Of a DNA stretch of 64,000 nucleotides, positions 40,377 to 52,854 are shown one piece after another (within the stretch, counting starts at the first letter, position 1; every line of letters starts with the position of its first letter). The position numbers and the translations under genes were made by a program. Source of the stretch: Dendrolimus kikuchii (lineage: Eukaryota; Arthropoda; Insecta; Lepidoptera; Lasiocampidae); NCBI GenBank assembly GCA_019925095.2, contig CM034406.1, positions 18,084,888 through 18,148,887 on the forward strand. The letters are read 5' to 3'. The notes under the pieces were generated by a model. That model saw only the letters and a program-made list of their open reading frames with translations. It was not told the origin of the DNA and made no database searches.

Positions 40377-40803
40377 TGTTACGAGTTGCAGGACTCGAAT
40401 TAAAATGCCGTTGAAATTATTATAGAGTTAATTAGAACTATACAAACACGTATAACACAGGTAAAAATATAACTGAACAAAACCAGTCCAAACGTAATGC
40501 ACAATTCAATAACACGCGCAAAGTCCGCCACTATATAGATTACCGAATGTGTTGCTTCGCATGAGATTATCGCTCGACTGCCTCATCTCTCAATTAGGGC
40601 TTTGCTTTATACTGTACAAATGCAATATGTCTGCAGGACCGCGTGGACTGAATTTTCTAGAATCACACATGACTATCATAAAACATTACGATACACAATG
40701 GGCCGTTTATAATCACAAATTTTAAACACAAAGCAAACAAAAGAAGTCCAAATGCCGAAATGTAACAAAATGCAGGTGTGAATTCATCTTTGTCGGTCGT
40801 AAT
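40377..40803 (-). mobile_element. Solo LTR 3, nested in REP-H
   Basis: The left end is TGTTACGAG and the right end decayed (GTAATA); flanking ATAA is duplicated. It splits a REP-H copy into 40198-40376 and 40804-40935. Confidence 0.72.
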
Positions 40804-41226
40804 AATAATTTAAAAAATATTAGCATTCGTCTCTTCTTCTCTATATATACTATGTGTGCGAAATTTCATACTCCTCCGTCCGCGTAATTTTCGTAAAACG
40901 GGGTACAAAGATGTTGATTCACGTATTAATATATAGATTTTATGTACGAATTACAACGAATCTCTTGAAAGAACAATAGCATGCTAATGTCTTGTCTGCT
41001 GAGATGCATAACGCAATAGAGTCGGTAATCATTTTCTAAATAGGATGACATTTACGCATTAATTATTTTTAGATGTGACTGTGCCAGTCTAATGTACATC
41101 GTTTCTGTATTAGTCAGTCACAGACGGCTGTAATGCTGATATTAGACTGATCAACTAAATTGAATCAGTTTGGTTGAAAGGTGCAGAATTAAAAGGAGAC
41201 GACGGCGTTCAATGACACTTAAGAAT

Positions 41227-41628
41227 TTTTTTTTATTGCAAGTGTTCAGAAAACAGGCAGACGGCCCACTTGAAAGCGGTTACCATCGCCTATGGACATT
41301 TGCAACGCCAAAGGTGCTACAAATGCGCTGCTGCTCTCTTAAGGGAGACTGGAACCTGGTCACTAATGCCCGAACACAACTCAAGGTTGTTATGGCGACA
41401 TACTTTAGACCTAACGGATTCGAGTTTGTTAGAACACTCGAGCTAGCGAGCAACTGCCAGGTGGTACGGCATTTGCCCGACGGGATGGCTACCACTCCTG
41501 GTCTAGAGTATGTCGCCATAACAACCTTGATTTGTGTTCCGGCATTAGTGACCAGGTTCCAGGCTCCCTTAAGAGAGCAGCAGCGCATATGTAGCACCTT
41601 TGGCGTTGCAAATGTCCATAGGCGATGG
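41227..41628. mobile_element. Head-to-head pair of SINE-A fragments
   Basis: A minus-strand copy (41227-41410) and a plus-strand copy (41457-41628), both 5'-truncated, meet across a 46-bp unrelated spacer. They form a large inverted repeat directly upstream of LINE-T copy 10. Confidence 0.78.
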
Positions 41629-41672
41629 AAAGAATCTTTTTCGTCACAATATAGCTAACTAAAAACACAATA

Positions 41673-42094
41673 AACACAAACGCGGTCGAGATGCGAGCAC
41701 TGCGCAAAATCTGCGGAGTGACGCTCGCGGACCGCGTTCGTAATACCGAAGTAAGAAAGAGAGTTGGTCTGAAAGAAAGTGTCGGGGTGAAGGTAAGGAA
41801 AGGAATGCTCCGGTGGTTCGGGCATGTGGAAAGAATGACTAAACAGATATACAATGCAAAAGTGGATGGATGCAGAAGTCGTGGAAGACCACGACACACC
41901 TTCCATGATCAAATTGATCGTGTACTAGCAGAAGGTGATGTCAGGAGCCTTAAGAACAGACGAGCTTGCATGACAAGAGTTATGAATGTCAAAGAGGCAA
42001 GTGAGGTGTGTAAGAATAAGCCTAAATGGCACTCTGTTGTTCGTGCCTACCCCGCGAGGGAACTGGCGTGAAGTTATGTATGTATGTATGTATG
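41673..42094 (+). mobile_element. LINE-T copy 10
   Basis: It starts at [16 protein letters not shown] and stays open to the native stop. Duplication taaaaacacaata at 41660-41672 and 42095-42107. A 12-base loss removes the MHDE codons, as in copy 5. Confidence 0.9.
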
Positions 42095-42416
42095 TAAAAA
42101 CACAATACACCAAGGAGCAAACTCTGACAACGAGTACCAGGAAATCAAAACAAAAAGAAAGTAAAAATACAAAAGTTCAATGCCATCGCACGCTTCCTAC
42201 ACGAATGTGAAGACTTAAATCTTGAACTATCCACTTTTACCATACAGGAAATAAAAAATCATTATGAATTATTTATAATTAGTGTAAGTGATTATTAAAG
42301 AGTTTATTTTAAATATTGTAATTTAAACAAACGAGGAAATTGACTAAAATGCTGATGTCAAGGTACCTGTTAATATCAAGAAAGTTTATGTTGGTAGACA
42401 ATTTTATTAAATACCA

Positions 42417-42725
42417 GGATATGACCGCGACTTCGTCCACGCCCGATTTGAAATTCCCGCGGGATTCCCGGGATAAATAATAACACACATTTTGTTACAA
42501 TAAAATTTACTATCGATCAGTGAAAATATGACATTAGAATTCGATTATTTTTTAATCTGGCCATTTTAAATAATTCCCAAAAAAAATCCGGACATAAAAA
42601 GTAGCGCAGGTTTTAAGTTTAAGATTTGCTGTCGATCAGCGAAAACCGCATCAAAATCGGCCCAGTAGTTTTCACGTGAATCGGGACCAAACAGACAAGA
42701 AATCTAAAACAAAATTGCATCGTGC
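42417..42725 (+). repeat. REP-T3 copy
   Basis: Shorter relative of 11899-12345, with the same GATCAGYGAAAACCGCATC and CAGTAGTTTTCACGTGAATC blocks. Confidence 0.65.
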
Positions 42726-42999
42726 TCTCCATCGTTTATATATTCTATTCCAGTGTTTTTTTTAAAATAACTTTAATGTACAGACACGCTATGTTTAGAA
42801 TTTTTAAATATTATACGAGTAGATATATTTTTTGGAAAAGAACTTCAAGGTACTGGTGACCATCTTTTTTAGTTCCCTAACTGTCCAAACTTATTTGGAC
42901 ATAAACCTTTTTCCTGAATTTCTTTAATTTAAACATTTCTTTTGTTCATACTTGTCAATATGGATTCTTAATAATAACATGTATCGAGTACGACGAGTC

Positions 43000-43325
43000 A
43001 GCGTCTGCCCATTTGTCCATGTTCCCCGAACATCGCGACGGGTAGACGCCATAGTCCCCATATTCCCAGGCCCCTAGTACCACGAGCAGTTCACCTCAAT
43101 AGCCCGGTACATTTTGTTCTCATTTCCCACAATAGTCCTACACTGGCCGGGGCTTGTCCTTGGGTGTATTATTATATGGTGGAGACAGGGATAATCGCTG
43201 GTCAGTGTCACGCCACATTTACATGAGATTTGTCAAGGGGCCTCGCCTCTACGTGTTGGCCTTCCCATGGCCCCACGCAAGCCCTCCAAAAGTCCATTTT
43301 TATGGCCCGTGGTCTACAAAGACAT
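43000..43325 (+). repeat. Dispersed repeat REP-J, copy 2
   Basis: Matches 2520-2868 along its length. It abuts the LINE relic 43330-43775, so REP-J may be the sense 3' side of that element read in inverse. Confidence 0.7.
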
Positions 43326-43329
43326 ACAG

Positions 43330-43775
43330 TAGATGTATTACTTCGTTGGCTGAGCGACCTAAAGTGGGTCTTAGCCTCCGAAATATGAACATGCCATTTC
43401 CCCATGTCCTGCGCAGTTTCTTGCCAATTATTGGCTCGTAGCTTTGACAGGTCAGTTCTGTTTTACCAGCGATATTTGGGACGGCCGACCTACTGGCTGT
43501 CCCAAATATGCTTTCCTCACACTGCGATCCTCTCCCATCCGTTCTAAGTGACCGAGCCAGCTGAGGCGGTGAGCTTTTATTTCTCCTATTATATATTATG
43601 TTAGGTTCGGCCACGAGATTCTCATTTTCGAGGTTGGTTCGGACCCTCCAGCTACCATACTCTCTTTGTTGGACCCAGAATCTTACGGCGAACCTTCCTT
43701 TCCGCTACTGAAAGCTGATTCTCCTCCTTGAGGGTAAGCATCCAAGCTTCGCATCCATAAATCAGGACTCAGGAC
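43330..43775 (-). mobile_element. Degenerate LINE ORF2 C-terminal relic (third family)
   Basis: On the minus strand the broken frames give AEPNIIYN, AHRL-like and LRTDGRG segments, and SEAKTHFRSLSQRSN. These resemble the end of another LINE RT protein (EPNIIGEIKAHRLRWLGHL-type, then EAKTHFGSL). Several frameshifts are present, and no tail or duplication was found. Confidence 0.6.
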
Positions 43776-44070
43776 AGGAATAACATGTATTACACGAATT
43801 TTCTTACATTTTCTTTTACTTTAATACATATTATCTAAAACACTAGTTTTTATACAGTAACTATTTTGAGAAGAACCATTATATACATAATCGACTTTTG
43901 GTCTGTTCCTATAATTACGTATCTTGGAAACCGTTCATTAGCCTTACAATCGGTTAAAATTTGACATACTCTCCACACAAGTAATGTGAAAATTCAACCG
44001 ATGGTGAGGCAAGTGAATGAATAGTAAGTAATATATAGGACCAGCTATTAATCTCACTTACTATGTAGAG

Positions 44071-44447
44071 CAGCGGTCGCCAAATGGCGGACCACCGACT
44101 CAATTTGTGCGGACCGCGACAACAGTAACTTGCACTACATACAGTTTTAAGATACAAACATGCGGAAGTTTCCAGTGAAGAGTTCTGTATAAAATTTGTA
44201 TGTGGTAATAAATATCCAGAATTACAAAAAATAGCTTTCTAACTTCTTACTTTGTTTGGGTCAAGAAGATATATTTATGAAGCAGCATTTTCGAAGATGA
44301 ACTTCTCAGATATGTAAAAAAATACCTTTGTTATTTCCGCAATTACATTTGTTTAATAAATATGTTTTCTATAAAATGTTGTGCGGACCGCGATGGTCAT
44401 TTCATTTCTTAAAACGGACCCCGAGCGAAACTAATCGGTGACCCCTG
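44071..44447 (+). mobile_element. hAT transposon deletion derivative
   Basis: The terminal inverted repeats CAGCGGTCGCCAA and TCGGTGACCCCTG fit the hAT CAGNGGTC signature. Flanking 8-mers atgtagag and atgtattg match at 6 of 8 positions, the hAT duplication length. A residual frame reads YIYEAAFSKMN, like the hAT C-terminal dimerisation region. No full transposase. Confidence 0.78.
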
Positions 44448-45290
44448 ATGTATTGTAAAGTTTTATAGAGTTAAAATACATAGTTAGATTCATTAACACC
44501 ATGACACAGCTGGAATCTTCGGGTAGTCTCGGTGTACGAAGATTTCTTCAAGGCCTCATTGTAAAATACGTAGACTTATTTTAACGAGTTTATTATTTGA
44601 ATATTCATTAGTAACGATTGCATTATTGTTAATTTTTGTAATTAACATGGCGTAACGAAGGTTTAGTATTAAAAGCATTTCTTAGAATACCGTAGCCATT
44701 TTACCGAAAACGTATTGAAATAATTTTAAATTAAATTAGTAAAGCTGAAATTGCACGGGTTCAATTTTATCTTTCAATTTCTAAAAAACTATATATTATT
44801 TATTTTTCTATTATATTATTTTTCTAAAAAAAATATTATGTAACTTAAACATTACAGTATTTTTCAACATTTTTAATTGCTTATTTAAGCAGTTTAAAAA
44901 CCCATTATTATATTTTAAACAGTTAGAAATGTCAGTTATGAATGAAGTTTTAATAATTAATTTAGATTTTTTTTTTAATTTTTTTGCCTCATTTCTATCC
45001 AAATTGAAAGACAGAAATGAATTGTCGGGTGTATTATAGATATAGGACACTTTTATTTATTATTTAAGATATAAAGTGAATTTTGGGTGGTTATAAAAAA
45101 ATAACCACGAAGGCTAAGGCCTTCTAACCTATATTTAAAAAAGTTCTGATCATATATATAGATAAATAAGTGTCTATTTCTAATGACAAAATAACGGCTT
45201 TTTACTAAATGCATATGAAAGTATGTACGGTACTTATCATCAAAAACCAATTTTTAAAATTCTTGTCTATCCGTCTGGACGTTCCGGCTA
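44448..45290. other. AT-rich stretch, no gene seen
   Basis: Very AT-rich; the minus-strand frames 44811-45250 are Lys/Asn/Phe/Ile-rich and look like composition artefacts. 45275-45428 ends in a REP-T-like tail (minus). Confidence 0.45.
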
Positions 45291-45530
45291 ATCTCTGAAA
45301 CGGCGGGACCTATTTTGACGGGACTTTCACTGGCAGATAGCTGATGTTATAAAGAGTAACTTAGCCTACATTTCTTTAGGGTACCGCAAAAAAAAAGCAG
45401 GCGGACAAAGTCGCGGGTGCAGCTAGTAACAGATAATCAAAAAAGCAATTAATAAAGTCATAATATGAATATTATGAAATCTCTCTTAACATTTACAATA
45501 TTACAATAATAACTACTATTATATACATAT

Positions 45531-45925
45531 TTACAAGTAAAAGATGTAGTCCAGATCGCTCTCGGTGGGGAGCGTTCCCAAAATGCTGGCCGCATTCCCG
45601 CGTTGTATGGCAACGCTAATACGTTGCCCTAAATATAGGCCAGCCCTTTGGTCACGCGAGACTTCTTTCAGTCGCCTTGAAAGGTCTCGATAAAGTTGAT
45701 GAGCCTCACGTCCCCATGGTCCCAAAGTCTCAACCCCAAAAGCTACAAATATGTATCCGTCACCGATGGATGCATATTTGCGGCGTTTCAGGGTTTCTTG
45801 AAGTGTGGCAGCTCCTCCGGCAGTGACGGCTGTATTTGGAAGATGGGAAGCCGCTAACGTATCGACACAAGTTGCGTCCCATACTAAGGGGCGTCCCATC
45901 TTCCAAGGTACCAACGACATTCCGT
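45531..45925 (-). mobile_element. Retroelement protein fragment ([15 protein letters not shown] type)
   Basis: An open frame of 129 codons contains [44 protein letters not shown], and QRISVAIQRGNAASILGT. This C-terminal block recurs in insect reverse-transcriptase proteins; I do not assign the clade. The extra plus-strand block 45920-46070 probably belongs to the same relic. Confidence 0.65.
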
Positions 45926-46310
45926 CTGGTCACTTGCCATCGTCGCGGCATAGTCCGTTCGGTTCAAGAACAGCAGGTACCCCGACGGTGACAAGAGACC
46001 GGCGGATGATATCGTTGATTGCCGCATGTCGTGAAGTTCTACCAGCACTCCTCAAACACGACAAGCCATGATGACCAAGTCTAACATTTAAGTTAGTCTA
46101 TTTTTTTTAAGTCGACAAAGTCTCATTTTTATCAACTGGAAGACAGATTAGACTATATTTTCGACATAATTTCGGCCACAAATACCGCGGATTACAACTC
46201 AAGGTTGTTATGGCGGCATACTCTAGACTCTAGAGTACTCTTGTCTAGTAGGTTACAAATAAAAACATAATTTAGTCAACATTCTGTCGAACATCCGTGT
46301 GTATATATAT

Positions 46311-46622
46311 TTTTATCCGTGCAGGAACGGAGAAAGAATTCAATTTCCTGCGGGCGGGCCGGTCTGTCGTAAGAGGCGACAAAACAACCCACAACCACGT
46401 GGTAGGGTATTTGCTCGACTGAATGGCGACCACCCCTGGTCTAGAGTATGCCTCCATAACAACCTTGTGTTCCGGCATTAGTGACCAGGTTCCAGACTCC
46501 CCTTAAGAGAGCAGCAGCGCATTTGTAGCACCTTTGGTGTTGCAAATGTCCATAGGCGATGGTAACCGCTTTCCATCAAGTGGGTCGTCTGCCTGTCTGC
46601 TGAACTCCTGCAATAAAAAAAA
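46311..46622 (+). mobile_element. SINE-A, full length
   Basis: A complete copy with a 10-A tail. A small SINE-A scrap (ACAACTCAAGGTTGTTATGG) lies just upstream at 46195. Confidence 0.82.
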
Positions 46623-46652
46623 ATAAAAAGAAATATATATCACATCAATTCA

Positions 46653-47033
46653 ATCAATGTAAATATGATGGCCTAACAAAGTTGTTATTATTAACGTAAC
46701 TGCTGTGTAGTAACACAGGTTGATGTTCAACACGAGGTCAAGGCCGTGTACACTCAATCCAACTGTACCATTGAGCGCTAATAGACTCCCAAGGTCATGT
46801 TCAGCATCACTTACAACTACCCAGGGGTTAGGACAAATACAACATACAGTATTATCAAACAGTAAAATAACAGAAACAGAATAAGTCCTAAAATTGGACC
46901 CAGTCTCAGCATATGCTGACCAATTAACACCAGCGCTGTTCTTCCGCCTGAGACCTGCAGGTGAAGTCACGAAGGACAATACAACACACATAATAATACA
47001 TAGTGTACAATGCAATTCAATAATGATAAAAAA
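46653..47033 (-). other. Hydrophobic ORF of unknown origin
   Basis: An open frame of about 126 codons runs from a stop at 47036-47034 to the stop near 46650. The first in-frame ATG lies only some 14 codons in, and initiation would otherwise need TTG. The N-terminal stretch is hydrophobic (CIIMCVVLSF), a middle part is Cys-rich (VCCICPNPW), and the end is hydrophobic. An acceptor-like cctgcag lies at the start of the hydrophilic part. No family is recognised. It sits beside a foldback element, so mobile origin is likely. Confidence 0.25.
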
Positions 47034-47194
47034 CTATAACGTATTTAAACACAACATATCATAATAGTACATTATGGTACTAGTGTGTAACATTGGTGAT
47101 TACCGCCGAGGCGCCATTGAGACTCGAGCCGTAGGCAAGGGTCTTAAGAGAGCCGAGGACGGTAATCATCAATACACACGTGTATCATACGACG

Positions 47195-47562
47195 TTTTTC
47201 AACACACTTGTGAATAAAATAACAAAAACTCATTTTATTTAGTAGATAAAAAAAAGTTATATATGAGTGAAAGTTTTATTTATTAAACACGTACGAGTTA
47301 AAATTATCTATTTAAATAAGAAGTTGCATCAAATGAGCAAGCAATAGGAACATTAATTTATTTGTTCTATAGAACACGATCTTTTTTTTTGAATAAAAAC
47401 TTTTTTTAAGAACAAAGCAACTCAACCAATAAAATTTAAAAAAAAATTCTATAACTCACTAGTGAGTTATAATGTTTTTTACTCACAGTTTGATAATGGG
47501 TGTCATTCTGTGCCTAATTGCGGTGATCATAGAGCCACTTTATGAGCAAGTGTGTTGAAAAA
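47195..47562. mobile_element. 368-bp element with 16-bp terminal inverted repeats
   Basis: TTTTTCAACACACTTG (47195-47210) and its exact inverse CAAGTGTGTTGAAAAA (47547-47562) bound an AT-rich, non-coding interior that holds a small palindrome ATAACTCACTAGTGAGTTAT. No clear target duplication. A second, weaker inverted pair (GTGATTACCG and CGGTAATCATC) lies just outside at 47096-47171. Confidence 0.65.
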
Positions 47563-47837
47563 AATAATACATATAAAAATACACATAATCATAAATAATA
47601 ATTAAATTAATATATATATATAATCATTGCATCGATCACGTGCACAGCAAAACAAAATTAGAAGAGAATAAGTACGTAAAATAAACAAATTACAATAAAA
47701 TAAATGTAAATTAAAATTCAAATAGCACTTGTGTCTTGTCTTAGATTAGCCTGTGCAATTTGGTGTACATTCAAAAATTTCATCAGTTTGACCCTAAAAA
47801 GCGAAACTGAACGTACATTTACGCATCTATGGATGCG

Positions 47838-48010
47838 TTTTTTGGTTCCGGATCGAATTCAGTGTTTTTGTTTGATAAAATAGAATATGTTTAAATAAAA
47901 AATGCATTTATTAAAATGTACCTACCCTAACCAAATCATAATTTGCAGTAAATCTGCGAAAAATCGAAATGTGAGAAATGAAACTTCCAACGACAAGTGG
48001 AAAAACGAAT
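47838..48010 (+). repeat. Dispersed repeat REP-F, copy 2
   Basis: Inverted relative to 17868-17998. Here the repeat continues into a single arm-like GACAAGTGGAAAAACGAATG without its partner arm. Confidence 0.7.
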
Positions 48011-48890
48011 GGCAACGGATGATAAGTCGCGAGATATTTGCAAAAAACTAATTTTCGTGACCTTTTGACCTTTATAACTTTTTTAACCGGCACGACATCA
48101 ATGTCGATTTTTCACAAGTTCATGACAACGCCGTTATAAAGGTGTATACAATAATTCAGCTCACTAGGAATTTTTCCGCAGATTGGAGTTTAAAATGACT
48201 GGACTTCTAGCCGCATAGTGTGTATCATACCTTACGCGTCAATTTGCTAATACAGTGAATTGAAATTGCCTATTTATTTAAATTTCGCTTTTAGAAAAAC
48301 ATTTAAATTTCGACAAATAAGAGTTTCTTATTATTTTTATTAGCTTAAAAAGTTAAAACATTATATCATATTCAATATATTTCAATATATAAGAAAAATT
48401 TTACATATAGAGAGAAATATGAACAACGTTTGACATTTGTTTGACCTTCGATGGCACTTTGTCCATGTGACACGAAAATCACGTCGACTATTTATATTGT
48501 AAACAAAAATTTCCTCCGACCTCAGTTCACTTAAGGGTGAACTATTCAAACCAACATGAATATGAGGTTTTCGGTAACATCATCTGCTCCTTCAACCTCG
48601 CTCTGATTTAACGTTGTCGCATGCGCACAAAGAGGAGCTCAGTAGTTCCTTTTGTGACAAATGTTCATTGCGGGGCGCATGTCTGTGCTCTGCAACTCTT
48701 GTGATCGATGCAAAGTAATTTTTTCCACTTAATTTTAACTCAATTCCCTAGCAATTTGACAAATTTCCTCCCGAAATAAAATTACGTAATATTCGTCGAG
48801 ACCCCTCAAAGTAAGATTAGATTAGATTCGGCTCGAAAATCCCAGCCCAATTACACGCCTCACGTACGGCTAATTATGTGAGGAACAAAT
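48011..48890. other. No feature recognised
   Basis: AT-rich, no conserved frame. 52421-52840, 53417-54100, 57410-58030 and 58426-59150 are likewise without recognisable genes. Confidence 0.4.
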
Positions 48891-49100
48891 GTCTAGCCAT
48901 GCCGACTCCGCCAGTTCCCGGTCGAAGAGGAAGGCCGAAAGAAATGCTGGCTTGACGTTGTGAAAGATCACATGCGTGCCGATGGTTTCAACGCGGAAGA
49001 TGCTTAAGACCGCGCGAAGTGGAGTAGAAAAAATAGAGAAGCGGACCCTGGGCGTCGGAGGTAACCGGGATTTAACGCTCGGATGATGATGTGATGATCA
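48890..49100 (+). mobile_element. LINE-D 3' fragment
   Basis: It contains GRRGRPKEM, HMRADGFNAEDA, RAKW-like and ADPGRR segments in shifted frames, followed by GGGATTTAACGCTCGGATGATGATG, described here only by its start (49067). It matches the end of the relic at 58030-58425. Confidence 0.6.
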
Positions 49101-49294
49101 ATTAAACGCCTCACGTGATTAATGGACGCCCCCAAAGTTAACAGAAATAAAAAATTACAAAACGATAGGCGGTCTTATCGCTATTAGCGATTATTAGATA
49201 TGATAGATTCTTACGGAAAACCTTTGGATGGACAAGAAGTTCTGTAAGAAAATATTCTTGTTATAAGGTACTTTTTTATTGGGTACACCCCACT

Positions 49295-49680
49295 GTTGGG
49301 ACATAACAGTGAAGTAGTGTGGGGGTCACCGGATAGTCGCCGGAATATCCACTAAAACACCTCTGTGTTCTCCGTCTCACCAGAAGTCAGGACCACGGGA
49401 TCAAGGCAGTGCCGATGCCGCGATCCTGACTGGCGTGGGTCCACCTCTACTTGGGCCAGGCATAAAGAATCCCCCCTGACAAAGACCAGATAACAGAGTC
49501 ACGTGCGGAACACCTGCGCGTACCCCTCTCAATGACCTCGGTGCGGGCGGTTCCTTGAGGGACATCCCCGTCTGTTTTTTCATTGCTAGAGTATAGCAGA
49601 TGGGCTGACGGCTAACTGTGATGGAAAGTGATGATCGTTTCTTGTGGACATTTGCAACACCAAGCTACCAACGTGCTACC
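49295..49680 (-). repeat. GC-richer decayed repeat
   Basis: It contains CACCCCACTGTTGGGAC and, at the right end, a diverged SINE-A/LINE-B-like tail on the minus strand (49565-49675). No ORF of note. Confidence 0.4.
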
Positions 49681-50282
49681 TATAGGTTTCGAAACCAGGT
49701 CATTTTTTTATATTCTCCCTCTCCTGATGATCACCTTAGTCAGGGACTTTCTCTTGGGTATTTTTATGCTGTTCTATTACATGTATTTCTAAAAGTAGTT
49801 TACAATTAATATATTACTAGCGGCCGTCCTGGCTTCGCACGGGTGGTTTATGGCTAACTTTTTGACACCTTGGGTTACAATATTGAAATTTTAGTAGGGA
49901 TCCCTATTTTTTCTAGTAATAAATATAGCCTCTGTTACTCAGGGATGGTCAAAAAATTTCAAAATTGGTCCAATTGTTTTTTGAGTTTATTCGTTATAAA
50001 CATACAATTTTTTCCTCTTTATAATATTAATATAGACTTCTCTTTCCTACTTCTCTATTTAAGAATATATTTCTGCCTATTCTACTCATCTATTCATACA
50101 TCCATAGTCTTCTTATACTTTATGTTACAAAATACTTCTAGTACATTCCGTAACGAGGACTGAAACCGGAGTGCTTAGGGTGAGTTTTTTTTATTACTCG
50201 ATTATGTTCAAGTTAACGCAATTTTATACAGGAATGACTTAGCGCCATCTCATGAGGTTGAAGAGAAACATAAACCGTGCTG

Positions 50283-50505
50283 TTTTGGAACACTTACAAG
50301 CCAATAGATGGCGCTGTACAATAATTGAGATCGCAAACATTTCCCGGAACGTACAAAGAATATATACAAATTTCCAGCAGTGATAGATGTGCCTAGGCCT
50401 GCGAGGAACAACAATAGCCTCACCAGAAGATCTTCCTTTGCGACGGAGGAACATTCCCTTTCGCTCGTCTACCCTATACGGGGTTCACTCTTCACTGGTT
50501 CTGGC
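50283..50505 (-). repeat. Dispersed repeat REP-C, copy 2
   Basis: Inverse of 14488-14703 with scattered substitutions. The ORFs here are incidental. Confidence 0.72.
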
Positions 50506-50699
50506 GCGTGGTAACCAGGATCATGGTATATTAAGCAAATTAAAGAATACAAAAATATCTACAACTATGAACGTGGTAGTGTATCCACTACAGTGCTATA
50601 CAAAATTGCGTTAACTTTACCGTGAATGAGTAGGAAAAAACTCGCACTAACCACTCGGGCCACTCACTGATGGCGGAACGCAATAATTCGACATTGCTA

Positions 50700-51176
50700 T
50701 GGCGGCATACTTTAGACCAGGGGTAGCCATCAAGACGGCCAAATGCCCGACCACCTGGTTGTGTCATAATAATAATTTAATAACACATTGATTGATTGAT
50801 AGTGTGTTATAATAATAATATTGATCTCAAGCATACGACAAAACGGAGAAAACAAAATCTAAACCGGACAAATTGCAAACGAGGTCAAGGCGATTCAACA
50901 ACCTTCACGCACGCGTTGTATTAAAAGTAACTGTTATACAGTAATAAAGCACGACTATCTAAGATTTTTCGATGCAAATCGCTCAAAATTTCATATTAAT
51001 TCATCTAACACCACAGTGACTCTCCTTGCGCTTTCATTAAAACTATATTTATATACAGACAGATACAGATTTTATCCGTGCAGTAACGGAGAAAGAATAC
51101 AATTTCCTGCGTTATGGCGGCGTGTCGTAAGAGGCGACAAAACAACCCACAGCCGTAGGGTATTTGCCCGTCTTGA
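50700..51176. mobile_element. Two SINE-A fragments
   Basis: A minus-strand middle piece at about 50700-50757 and a plus-strand 5' piece at 51071-51176, which lacks the 3' half and runs into the solo LTR at 51188. Confidence 0.65.
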
Positions 51177-51187
51177 TTTTTTAAATT

Positions 51188-51747
51188 ATTATTACGACCG
51201 ACAAAGACCAATTCACATCTGCAGTTTATTACCTTTCGGCATTTGGACTTCTTTTGTTTACTTTGTGTTTAAAATTTGTAGTTAGAAAAACAGCCCATTC
51301 TGTATTGTAATCTTTATGGTAATAACGTCGGAAAAACCAAAATCCAATAAAATTACCGCGCTTAAAACCGTTAAAACGTAGTTTTATTATGTATACAAGT
51401 CGCGAAAACTTAAGAAAATATTATCTTTATGGTAGTCATTAGCCAGGTGTGATTCTTGGAAATTGAGTCCACACGGTCGAGTAGACATATTGTATTTGTA
51501 CAGTATAAAGCAATGCCCCAAGGGAGGGGTGAGGCAATCAAGCGATAACCACAAGCGAGGCAAGACGTGTGTACATTCAATAATCTATATAGTGACGGAC
51601 TTTGCGCGTGTTATTGAATCGTGCATTACGTTTGCACTGGTTGTGTTCAGTTACATTTGTACCTATGTTATACGTGTTTGTATAGTTCTAATAAATTCTA
51701 TAGTAATTCCAACGGCATTTTAATTCGAGTCCTGCAACTCGTAACAT
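51188..51747 (+). mobile_element. Solo LTR 4
   Basis: The 3' end GCAACTCGTAACA is intact, the 5' end is mutated (ATTATTACGACC). It carries GTATAAAGC (TATA-like, about 51501) and ATAAATTC (polyadenylation-like). It abuts a SINE-A fragment. Confidence 0.7.
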
Positions 51748-52065
51748 TATATATTTTTTGTAAAGACTTCTTTGGAGAAGCGTTGAAGTTTTGAAAACTT
51801 TTATAGTTAATTAGAACGACTATATAAATATTGATGTACGCGCCTGTTTATTTTTGCTAGAAAGTCGCCTACGCTAGTACGGTCACGTTTTACGAAAACC
51901 GGCTAGTTATTTGAGATACAAATATATACTTATACCGCCTACGCCACCCAGTAGAAGGCGTAAGCCCAAAGGCTTAGAACGCAACTCGATTAAACGCGAG
52001 CGGTTTAGGAATAACTGAAAATGCAGCAATGCGGACGAACACGCACAGCCATCGGCGTTTTTACT

Positions 52066-52420
52066 TATTTATTGCCTCAAGCAGGCAAGCAGGCGGACGG
52101 CCCACTTGATGAAAGGTGGTTACCGCCGCCTATGGACGCCGGCCTCTAAGAAATTTTATAACGCCCTTCTTAAACGGACCCATGTCGTAGCGCAGAGGGA
52201 AAACCTCGACGGGAAGTTCCCTCCAGATCACTGTTGTACGCGGAATAAACGTTCTACAGAACCGTTGCGTGATTGAGCATGGGAGCTCCAGGTAATGGGG
52301 GTGAACATCCCGTCGATGGCGAGCGGTGCGGTTGTAAAAATGAGGCGTTGGCAACAGTTCCTCGGAACACTTTCCGTTGTACAGGCGGTAGAATACGCAC
52401 AGGGACGCAATCTCTTCGAA
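52066..52420 (-). mobile_element. LINE-B copy, minus strand
   Basis: It encodes TPHFYNRTARHRRDVHPHYL, LPCSITQRF, FIPRTTVIWRELPVEVFPL and GPFKKGVIKFLRGRR, with one short frame change and a loss before the 3' tail. The tail matches SINE-A (CCATAGGCG, GTGGGCCGTC). Confidence 0.78.
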
Positions 52421-52854
52421 AGCTAAGCGATTCTAAATCGCCTATTAGTATGGGATCGTCGACTATACGAACGGCGCGACGCTGGATTATTTATTTACCA
52501 CAATGGATTGATGATTTCGCTGGATGAATTCGCTATAGCACGAGTTGGATGCCGTTTGCATAATCGCAAAACAGTCGCTCTACCAACATGTCACACTGTG
52601 TACTGACAACACACTACTGTCTTTGTACTGCCTACAATAATATCAGCAACGAGCTCGATATTGTCAATGCATCGGTTAAGCATATAAAGAACTTTCACAC
52701 TCTTTGTTAATTATATATTTGTTTCTTTTTCTACTTCTTAAATTATTATGTACTCGATGTGGATATCTACTTATATTGCGTGCTGTGTTCGCATCAAGAA
52801 GGCCATTCAGCAACCATATTCTGTCTTGTAGATTTGTTTAAAAGTACGTAAGCT

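Noticed and set aside
43300..43614. 104-codon minus ORF as a host gene
   Set aside because: It is a frame through the degenerate LINE relic at 43330-43775.
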